NCBI GenBank assembly: GCA_025529335.1
Contig: JAMYHX010000511.1
Location: forward strand, 1 to 30,593
Direction: 5' to 3'
DNA length: 30,593 bases
DNA from: Rhizopus sp. PT2906
Taxonomy: Eukaryota; Mucoromycota; Mucoromycetes; Mucorales; Rhizopodaceae
Shown: positions 21,885 through 29,406 of the stretch, piece after piece
Numbering within the stretch: position 1 is the stretch's first letter
Layout: the number at the start of each line of letters is the position of its first letter
Notes under the pieces: model-generated
Told to the model about the DNA's origin: nothing
Databases searched by the model: none
The model's input: only the letters and a program-made list of their open reading frames with translations
Translations under genes and position numbers: made by a program

Positions 21885-22391
21885 ATGGCTCTTACAAACA
21901 GATTCTTTGCTGACGCTTTCCGTGATATGCACCGTGCCTTTTCTCTTTTGGATGATCCTAGCTTCTTTAATGATGCTCGTCGCTCTTTGGCATCTTCCAA
22001 TAACTCACTTGGATCCCTAAGATACCCAGCTACTGATATTTGCGAGACTGCTGAAGGTTACGAACTTCACGCTGAATTACCCGGTTATGACAAGAAGAAT
22101 ATTCATATTGATGTCTCAGACGATAATACCTTAACATTGAGTGGATCTGTTCAACATTACCGTGAATCCTCTAGCGAAGAAGGCAAAGAAGGTGCAAGAA
22201 ATGACAAGACTAATAACAATGCAACCAAATGGTGGACTAATGAAAGAGTATCTGGCAACTTCCAGAGATCATTCAGCTTCCCTACTCCTATCAACACTTC
22301 TGGTATCAAGGCTAGCTACGAAAATGGTGTCTTGAAGGTCTGTGTTCCAAAGGCTGAGAACGGTGGCAAGAAGCGTATTGAGATTAACTAA
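21885..22391 (+). CDS. Small heat-shock protein (Hsp20/alpha-crystallin family)
   Basis: ATP-independent holdase chaperone that binds unfolding proteins during heat and other stress, normally as a large oligomer in the cytosol. The 168-residue product has a Phe/Arg-rich N-terminal arm with a D-D-P-S-F-F segment. An alpha-crystallin domain follows from about residue 48, starting P-A-T-D-I-C-E and continuing with A-E-L-P-G-Y. It ends with the diagnostic Y-E-N-G-V-L-K-V-C-V-P. Between beta strands lies a Ser/Glu/Asn-rich insertion of about 30 residues, common in fungal relatives. The tail ends K-R-I-E-I-N, with an I-x-I that can dock neighbouring subunits. The start at 21885 is chosen over a non-ATG upstream extension. 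No introns. Confidence 0.93.
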   Translation: MALTNRFFADAFRDMHRAFSLLDDPSFFNDARRSLASSNNSLGSLRYPATDICETAEGYELHAELPGYDKKNIHIDVSDDNTLTLSGSVQHYRESSSEEGKEGARNDKTNNNATKWWTNERVSGNFQRSFSFPTPINTSGIKASYENGVLKVCVPKAENGGKKRIEIN

Positions 22392-22922
22392 TCGCACGGT
22401 TGTCGAAATGAAGACAAAGATGTGGTTCTTTTTTATTCGTAGTTTTAAAATAACTAGAAAACTATTGAATAAAAAATGATGTGTATTTATAAAGTATTTG
22501 TGAAGGAAGAAAAACCTAAAAGTTGTCAAATTCATATCATCAGTACTAAAGCATCTTGTCTTTTATTTTTAACAAAGATACAATTCTTTATATAGTTTCT
22601 TACAAATGTGTATTCAATACTTCTTTAAATTTTATTAAGCGACCTTCCTAAGAGATGTATGAGAGATAACATGCTTCTATGTGCCAAAACAAAAAAGCAG
22701 CACGTCTTTTTTGATCTTTATCAACAGGCTTTTTATTATGTATATTTTTATTTCCATACAAGGAGCTATAATACACTATACTCTGCAATATATTAAGTAT
22801 AAAAGACACGTGGTTGGATGTCAAGAAAAAATTGAACAATGCGCGTAGAAAGCTATAAAGAGATAACTTTGAATTTTATTAAAAAAGCGCGGCTCAGAGA
22901 AATGGAGGCAACTAAGGTTGAA
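22392..22922. other. Intergenic interval after the heat-shock gene
   Basis: AT-rich DNA with A/T runs and no supported gene. Convergent 3' ends of the heat-shock gene (plus) and the small orphan ORF (minus) face each other across this interval. Confidence 0.5.
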
Positions 22923-23207
22923 TTAGAAGCGAGATTCAATATAGATTATTGTATGAACAATTTGGATAATACTTGAAACTGAATTTAATTCGTCGTCGTT
23001 CTCCGTACTGATTTCGTATCTCTTCCATTTGTAGGGATTCTTCTTTATAATTGACTTCGCCAATACAATCGGCATATTTGGAGCTTTGTCTTTTTCGTAG
23101 ACTACATCAAATGGAGTCTTTAAAATTTCTTCAACTTCATAGTGATAGTTTGAATCATCAGGGACTAAATCAAGTACAATGCAGCATGCTTCTTCATATG
23201 AGATCAT
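22923..23207 (-). CDS. Small hypothetical protein, 94 residues
   Basis: A single open frame from an ATG at 23207 encodes an acidic, compositionally normal protein. It starts M-I-S-Y-E-E-A-C and has a Tyr/Val/Glu-rich middle, a central P-N-M-P-I-V-L and a hydrophobic C-terminal third. There is no recognisable domain, signal peptide or clear membrane helix. A copy of the short dispersed repeat lies about 40-75 bases upstream of its start. The coding potential looks better than chance because of balanced residue use, but no homology can be claimed. It may be a fragment of a longer spliced gene. Confidence 0.45.
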   Translation of the reverse strand: MISYEEACCIVLDLVPDDSNYHYEVEEILKTPFDVVYEKDKAPNMPIVLAKSIIKKNPYKWKRYEISTENDDELNSVSSIIQIVHTIIYIESRF

Positions 23208-23248
23208 TTTGATAAAGGAAGGTGGAAGAAATTTTTGGTGTACACTAC

Positions 23249-23283
23249 GCGTACGAGGAAATGCACGAGAGGGTTAATGCTAT
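23249..23283 (+). repeat. Short dispersed repeat, copy B
   Basis: This stretch is a near-identical inverted counterpart of 1306-1340, with about three mismatches over 33 bases. The shared core reads CACGAGAGGGTTAATGCT on this strand. It sits just upstream of the 94-residue minus-strand ORF and about 700 bases before the Fanzor relic. Two copies in 30 kb suggest a genome-wide family. Confidence 0.6.
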
Positions 23284-25927
23284 AAACGCTACTCTGTGAT
23301 GCCGTCAACATATCTTTTCAATGTGCAGTGTCATGTTAAGCTTGTTCAGAACAGACATCTTTCCATGCTGCTTGATATAGAATACAACGTTTATAAAGTT
23401 TCAAAAAGAAAAAGAGATAAAATGTGGTCAAAGAACCAAGATTATTCAAGTGTAATTATGATGATAAAGATTGTGCTATCATCTCTTTTCTCCTGACTTT
23501 ATTCCGAATAAAGATACACACAGTTTCATCGTACTTATACTTTGTCAAAATCTATTCCACAACCTAAATACGACAGTTGTGTAGTGAACAGCGGTAATGA
23601 TAGCATTAAAAAATAAGTCCTCATTAACTAATGGCCCAGGATTATTTCTAACATTTGTAACCGTGCGATTAATCTACCAGGATTTGAAGCGATCGATGCC
23701 TGCGTTAAGCCATTTCTATTCAATACATCAGTTGAGTCTTACGTTAAATAAACATAGTGACCATTTCGAAAAGAACACAAAATCGCGTGCCAAAGGGGAT
23801 CCAAGTAACGGTCGATGATTATTCGTTGACAAAAATGGTACGTATGAAGTCAAGGCTCGATATAGTCTCTTAATTGGGAAAGCCAAATTCATTGACTATA
23901 TCAAGGTTGAGTAAATCATATATAAAACTCTACTTAAGACGGACGATGAAAAAATGAGGCAAATTTATTCAGTAATGCAGCTTTTGAAGCAAGTGATGAT
24001 GACTCCCAAGAAACTCCATTACTTAGAAAAGGTAAAGGTAAACATCCATTAGCTCCATCTGTTTCATAATAGATTTGCAATAGACAAGAACATCTGTACT
24101 ACTTTGAAAGCTGTTAAAGAAGACACATCTGCTACTGGTCCCTCAAATATTGTCATCAATGAAAAGACATCTATACCTACAGTCAACAAACATACAAGTG
24201 CTCAAGCTGTATTACCTAGTCCTACTTCTTCCACTAGCTGTACTTCTGCTCCCGTCAAGATCTCCAAGAAATGTCAAGACAAGGTTGATAAGACTGAAGC
24301 ACTTAAAAAGGAGAAAGAAAAGAACAAGACGACAACTAATGAGCAAAAACAAGTACGATGTCCTTCTTGTGGTGGAGCCGATCATTCTCGCTCCTCCAGC
24401 AAGTTGTGTCTTATGAATAAGTCAAAAATGAAGTCTCCAAAGCCTAAAGATACCGTCGAGAAAACTTTTGTAATCAAGACATCTTTGGCTAATACTTGCA
24501 AATATCCCAAGTTCGTTACCTTGATCCAAGAAGTAGTTGACCACATTACTCAACTGGTATATGCTGGATCTATTTTTGCTAATTACTATTTCTTGGAACT
24601 TCTCGAGAATGGTGAAGAGCTACCTGTAGTCACTCAGAATTTGTTCTATAACATATTTTCCATCTTTGCTGGCCAAGAAAAGCATGCCTCTGATAGTATC
24701 AAGAAGAGCTTCAAGACTTTTTGTGGATCTACTTCTCTTACTAAATCTGATTTGGATAAGTACGCAAGTAAAGGATATATGACCATTGTATCATTCATGG
24801 CTAAGCAATATGAAACACTGGTCCGCAATTACGTATGTTCTACTTATGAAGATCTAACTCTCAAATATATCTTTAGTGTCCTGTCTGAAAAGGCCTCTCC
24901 TTACTTCTGTGGTAATAACTTAGCAGTCAAACAGCGCAAGTATTTGGCAAAGCATATCTTTCTACAAAAGGTAAATCCCACGTCTGCCTTACCACCCACT
25001 GTAGACCGAATTGAACCGTATGAAGCTATTGCCAATAACTTTCTTACTTTCTGATCAACCTATGATGCTTCCAATGATGCTGATGTGCCAAATGAAGCTA
25101 ATCTGTATGCCAAGCCTCAATGCTATATGAAATGGCTACACCTTATACAAAAAAAAAAGGAACAAAAGAAGTTCATTCAAGAAATGAGACCTCAGGACAA
25201 AGCATCAAGTAGTTATGTCCATAGAAAGTTACAGCAACTTCCTTTTGTCAAGAAGTTGAATACAAGCAAGTACAGATCATTAAAGGAAAACACCTTGACC
25301 GCTATCAATTCCAATAAGACTTTGGAAATAACAAGCAAACGGAAGAACATTGATAAAAAGGATATCGATGCTGTTCAAATCTTTATCAAAACAGTACAAG
25401 CAAGAATTCAAGACAAGGCTTTCATGCCTCTCAAGTACATTGACCATCGAGAATCAAGATACTTTCCTTTACTTCCTATGTATAAGACTGATTCCAAAAG
25501 TATACAAATTGATGCTCAATCTTTTTGGAGACTTGCCAAACAATGTGACAACAAGATCAAACCAGGTCAAGAGAATGATAATGGCTTAACTTTATGGTAC
25601 TTTAATGTCTTTGATTTTTCAAAAATAGGCTACAAGGCACTTGAAAGCTTAACTTCACGTTCAAAGAAGTTTACGTACGTATGCTTACACGTCTTTTCTT
25701 TTGGGCTAAACAAATGTTGTCATTGTAGCAATGTGATCACTACTGATGGTTATGCTGTATCCTTTATGCTTAAGAAAACTGTCTTCATCCAAGATGAACC
25801 TAGAAGAGAACCAAAGACACCCAAGGATTTTGCTGATATAGTTGACGATGCTGAAATTTGGGCTGTTGATCTGGTATATCAACTATCTTTACTGTGGTTG
25901 GCTCTACAGAACATGAACGTGTCCGAA

Positions 25928-25943
25928 CTACAAGCCTACAAGC
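25928..25943 (+). repeat. 8-bp tandem duplication in the Fanzor relic
   Basis: The unit CTACAAGC occurs twice head to tail (25928-25935 and 25936-25943). Reading across it shifts the frame from the segment after the RuvC-I Asp to the frame that encodes the conserved E-Y-Y-H-L-C-G-Y. With a single unit the two frames are continuous, so the second copy is a replication-slippage or footprint-type insertion acquired by this copy. Confidence 0.85.
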
Positions 25944-26146
25944 TTGGAAGAATACTATCATTTATGTGGTTACAGTCTTGCTACAAGAAGACGAAAAGAA
26001 CACCAAGAGTGCCACTTAGACGAATTTAAGTATATTAGAGAATTACCTACTTTAAGAACTGCAAACTTGACCTCATTTTTACTAGCTGCTTCTACACGCC
26101 TACAAAACCACCAAAGAATCCATAACTACTACTGTCAAGATAAATG

Positions 26147-26199
26147 GTATGTCGCTCTCTTACATGTTGTATATTTTAATAACACTGCGTATGGCATAG
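26147..26199 (+). other. Spliceosomal intron in the Fanzor relic
   Basis: A 53-nt interval starts GTATGT, contains TTTTAATAAC as a candidate branch region and ends ATAG. Removing it joins D-K-W to S-Q-K-L-K-L-K-T-Y in phase, restoring the expected family alignment. Its size matches the introns of the host genes in this window. Confidence 0.75.
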
Positions 26200-26770
26200 G
26201 TCTCAAAAGTTAAAGCTCAAGACTTATATCAACAAGCAAAAAGGAACTCAAGAAATTGTTAAAAGACACTTTGGCAACAGCAAGAAGTATGGTAAAACAA
26301 GCACAGTTGGCGCTAAGTATCAAAACCCAAACAAAAGCAAACATGTATCTCTACCTCCTGCTGATTTTCCTTCTTCCTCTCAACGGAAGCGGATCATTGC
26401 GTTCGGAGATAGTTCTTTTTGTTCAAGTATGAAAGGAAAACGAGCTGCACCTACTAGACATATTACTGAAGAAATCAAACGAAAATGCAAATAATCCAAC
26501 GGGGGGCCGAATTTGTTTCGGCTGACGAATACTTAACGAGTCAGATCTGTAACAAGTGCAAATCCAAACAATTAAATAGCATCTCAATTACTGGATCAAA
26601 GCGAAGAGTATACTCTGTCCTCAAGTATGAATCTTGTGGTACGGTTTGGAATCGCGATGTGAATAGTGCATTAAATATATATGGTGCCTTTGTTTACAAA
26701 TCAAAACACAACAATGAAAGTCCTCCCCGCTTCAAAAGTGCTTCAAAAGACTAATGGTGCTTCCTGGATT

Positions 26771-26800
26771 TAATGCGCTGTCTATAACGGCAGTGCATTC
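26771..26800 (+). other. Stem-loop just downstream of the Fanzor relic
   Basis: AATGCGCTG (26772-26780) can pair with CAGTGCATT (26791-26799) around a 10-nt loop. The nine pairs include one G-T wobble. The structure lies 17 bases after the stop codon of the zinc-ribbon segment. In Fanzor and TnpB elements the guide (omega) RNA comes from the element's 3' end, so this may be part of a decayed guide RNA scaffold or the right element end. An ordinary terminator-like hairpin is possible. Confidence 0.4.
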
Positions 26801-27164
26801 CTTAACGCCTCAGTAAGTATAAAAAGAACAATGCGTTATTCCTTATTCATTAGTCTTCAGTTAGTCATACTTTTTTTACCTTACAACCTTTTTTACACAA
26901 ATAACAAAAGCTCTATTTCGTCCAAAAAAGGAAAGCATAATATCTGAATTTTAACTTTACTTGATCCAAAGAAAAGGACTGTAAAAACCCTTTTAGTAAT
27001 GAGTTTCAAATCTTCTTTATCAGTGGCTTACTTGTTAGTTCTGTACTAATTTTGCACTGCTTTTCGTTCCTGGCTAGTCACAGAAATAAACTTTTTTTGA
27101 TAAATGTACAAAAGGCTTTTATATCTTGCCATCTTTTCTCTTTTTTATTATCAAATTATTGAAT
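26801..27164. promoter_or_regulatory. Upstream region of the nucleolin-like gene
   Basis: About 360 bases between the Fanzor relic and the nucleolin-like start. The stretch is AT-rich, with T-runs and a T-rich leader (TCTTTTCTCTTTTTTATT) right before the ATG, typical of highly expressed fungal genes. I see no confident TATA box beyond a weak TTTATATC near 27118-27125. Confidence 0.4.
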
Positions 27165-28292
27165 ATGGCTTCTTCCAAAGTAACAAAGAAAGTAACCAAG
27201 TCTTCCAAGAAGCAAGAACAGAAGCCTGTTGCTAAGAAGGTTGAAGAGTCCTCTGCTAGCAGCGAAAGCAGCAGCAGTGAAAGTGAAGCCAGCAGCTCTT
27301 CTGATGAATCTGAGCAAGAGCAAGAGCAAGAGCAATCAGAAGCCTCTGAAGCCTCTTCAGAGTCATCCTCCTCCTCTTCTGAATCAGAATCTGAAGATGA
27401 AGTTGAAGAAAAAGCTCAAGAGTCCAAGGAAGAAAGCTCTGCGTCATCTGATGAATCTTCAGATGAATCAAGCAGTGAAGAAGACAAGATGGAAGAAGAG
27501 CCAAAGGAAGAATCCAAGGGTAAGAAGAGAAAGGCTGAAGAAGCTGAAGCTCCTGCTGCCAAAGCCGCCAAGAAGGAAAGCTTGTACACTATCTGGGTTG
27601 GTGGATTGAACTACCAATCAACTTCTGAAACTGTCAATGAATTCTTTAGCCAATTTGGTGAAGTCAAGGACGTTAGAATCAGATTGGATGATGATACCGG
27701 AAAAAACCGTGGCTTCTGTCACGTTGACTTTGCTACTCAAGAAGCCAAGGATGCTGCATTAAAAGAAAACGATTTGCAAATTGATGGCCGTCGTGTTCGT
27801 GTGGACGATGCTGATGGTTCCAGCCGTCAAAGAGTCAAGAAGGATGAAAACTACAGCAGCGCCACCAAGAAGGTGTTTGTTGCCAACCTCAACCGTGACC
27901 ACGACGAGCAAACTCATCGCAATGCACTTACAGAAGCCTTTAGCAAGTTTGGTACCATCGTTGGTGACATCCGTATGCCTTATAACAGAGAATCAGGTCA
28001 ATTGAAGGGTATTGCCTATGTTGAATTTGAAACTGTCGAACAAGCAGAAGCTGCTGTCAAGGAAATGAATGGTGTTGAACTTAACGGTCGTCCTCTTCGT
28101 ACCGATTTCTCTGGTGATAACGATCGTGCCCGTCTCAACTTCAACCGTGGATCTCAAGGTGACAACCGAGGCGGTTTCCGTGGTGGTCGTGGTGGTCGCG
28201 GTGGCCGCGGTGGTCGTGGAGGACGTGGAGGTCGTGGTGGTCGTGATGATCGTGGTGGCCGTGGTGGTCGCGGTAGTTATACACGCTTCTAA
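27165..28292 (+). CDS. Nucleolin/Nsr1/Gar2-like nucleolar RNA-binding protein
   Basis: Nucleolar protein needed for pre-rRNA processing and small-subunit assembly. The 375-residue product has the classical three-part layout. A Lys-rich start and long Ser/Glu acidic tracts (about residues 25-125) resemble CK2-phosphorylated regions. A basic K-K-R-K signal follows. Two RRM domains come next: RRM1 about 142-218 with I-W-V-G-G-L and R-G-F-C-H-V-D-F, and RRM2 about 237-315 with V-F-V-A-N-L and K-G-I-A-Y-V-E-F. The protein ends in a Gly/Arg-rich RGG tail (about 325-372) built from GGTGGTCGT-type repeats. The ATG at 27165 is preferred over an upstream non-ATG extension. The gene is intact and intronless. 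With GRC3 it is the second ribosome-biogenesis gene in the window. Confidence 0.95.
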   Translation: MASSKVTKKVTKSSKKQEQKPVAKKVEESSASSESSSSESEASSSSDESEQEQEQEQSEASEASSESSSSSSESESEDEVEEKAQESKEESSASSDESSDESSSEEDKMEEEPKEESKGKKRKAEEAEAPAAKAAKKESLYTIWVGGLNYQSTSETVNEFFSQFGEVKDVRIRLDDDTGKNRGFCHVDFATQEAKDAALKENDLQIDGRRVRVDDADGSSRQRVKKDENYSSATKKVFVANLNRDHDEQTHRNALTEAFSKFGTIVGDIRMPYNRESGQLKGIAYVEFETVEQAEAAVKEMNGVELNGRPLRTDFSGDNDRARLNFNRGSQGDNRGGFRGGRGGRGGRGGRGGRGGRGGRDDRGGRGGRGSYTRF

Positions 28293-29059
28293 GTCGTGTA
28301 ACTTCATGCTTCTTGTATTTCATATCATGCTTTCTCTTAGAAATATCATGCAAAATTTCAATTAGACAACTATTATAGTAATTATCATACAATAAATTTG
28401 ATGTAAATATAAAATATATAAAAAAGGACTGTCGCATGATGTTTAAGTTGCAGAATTCAAGGGGGTTAAACAGGTTGTTGGCATATATAGACACATTCCT
28501 CTCAGTTCGATCCAATGGAAGAACTTATTGCATGACTACTCATTAATACTTTATAAATATACAAGAGTAGTTTTTTGTTATAAATACATGTAAATTGATA
28601 CAGTACAAAGGAAATGCCTAAACAAAAGGTGCGGATTTGCTATGTCATAGTAATCAAAGCAAAAACATTTACAGTTGATGGCTTTTGAAAACAACTAAAG
28701 AATTACTGTTCTCTTTGCCTTTGATATCATTCTTTTTGTAGCTAGCAAGATGTAGGCATATTTAATATTAAGTCTCCTTATGAAATCAGCTTAACAAAGC
28801 AAATCTGTCATATAACTTGGGTTTTTTCCAAGAATGATAGTTGATCCAATGTAATGCATGCAAAAGTAAAGTAATAGTTTACAACAGGGCAGATTGAAAG
28901 AAGTATGCCAAAATAAGAACAAAGACATGCAAAGTTTAAAAGCAGGACAAGTGCAGCTGCTTAATGTGCATCTTATGACCAAGGAAGTTAAAGCCTTTAT
29001 TGTTCAATAAATATTTGTTAAATGATTAGGAAAGGAGAGAGCTCTTTATGCACAATGTG
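28293..29059. other. Intergenic interval, no gene supported
   Basis: AT-rich stretch between the nucleolin-like gene and the small membrane-protein gene, which run toward each other. A minus-strand open frame at 28791-28982 is Cys-rich and low in credibility. No repeat or RNA gene is evident. Confidence 0.5.
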
Positions 29060-29290
29060 TTATGAATAAATAGTAAATTTATCCGATAAGGAATAGTAAA
29101 GATAAAGTGGTAGACAAATGATGAATCCTTCAAATGGGAAGACGCACATCAGTAGAGTCCAAACAAATTTAAAGGCCAAAGATCTTGACGACATGACTGT
29201 ATTGTATGTTGTGATTATATCAAATAATAGAATAAGTATTCCTAATAGTAGTTGTGATTGACCACTTGTAAGTTGATTGTTTGTCTTCAT
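29060..29290 (-). CDS. Small PLDc_N-like membrane protein, 76 residues
   Basis: A complete small frame starts at an ATG (29290) after an intergenic T/A-rich stretch. Two hydrophobic helices (L-L-L-G-I-L-I-L-L-F-D-I and a second around F-V-W-T-L-L-M-C-V-F-P-F) are separated by a short polar loop with S-S-R-S. The D-I-I..S-S-R-S..K-x-x-W-x-L-L..F-P pattern is that of the PLDc_N (phospholipase D-nuclease N-terminal-like) family of tiny two-helix membrane proteins. Their function is largely unknown; in bacteria the domain also anchors cardiolipin synthases. The short acidic-to-polar tail has no further domain. I chose the ATG rather than a spliced upstream exon because none is visible. Confidence 0.65.
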   Translation of the reverse strand: MKTNNQLTSGQSQLLLGILILLFDIITTYNTVMSSRSLAFKFVWTLLMCVFPFEGFIICLPLYLYYSLSDKFTIYS

Positions 29291-29406
29291 GCTGTAAAAA
29301 ATATATGGAAAAAAAAAAAAGAGAAAAGGAAAAGAAAAAGGAGGGAAAGGGGGGCGTATTTACTTGATTCTTTACAAATACTTTACAAAATATATGCGTG
29401 TAACAA

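Larger units (their letters stand above)
23946..26754 (+). pseudogene. Degenerate Fanzor (eukaryotic TnpB-like) gene
   Basis: Fanzors are eukaryotic RNA-guided DNA nucleases related to bacterial TnpB and are carried by transposable elements. Fragments lie in order on one strand. First is a candidate start at 23946, broken by an A-run shift. An N-terminal zinc-knuckle-like motif follows (C-P-S-C-G-G-A-D-H..C, about 24359-24410), then a helical region to a TGA at 25052. The same frame then reopens directly to the RuvC-I region with A-V-D (25862-25870). Next come E-Y-Y-H-L-C-G-Y, a 53-nt intron (26147-26199), K-Y-G-K-T-S-T-V-G-A, an I-I-A-F-G-D-S-S-F block, and a C-terminal zinc ribbon with C-N-K-C and W-N-R-D-V-N-S-A, where the last Asp is the RuvC-III acid. 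At least five frame or stop lesions are present, including a shift right after the RuvC-I Asp, an 8-bp tandem duplication and a TAA at 26492. One zinc Cys is Tyr. It is almost surely inactive. Confidence 0.88.

Noticed and set aside
28141..28515. His/Asp-rich minus-strand frame opposite the nucleolin-like gene
   Set aside because: It is the antisense reading of the GGT/CGT repeats that encode the RGG tail.
28495..28520. B-box-like GTTCGATCC suggesting a tRNA
   Set aside because: No A box or cloverleaf can be folded upstream.
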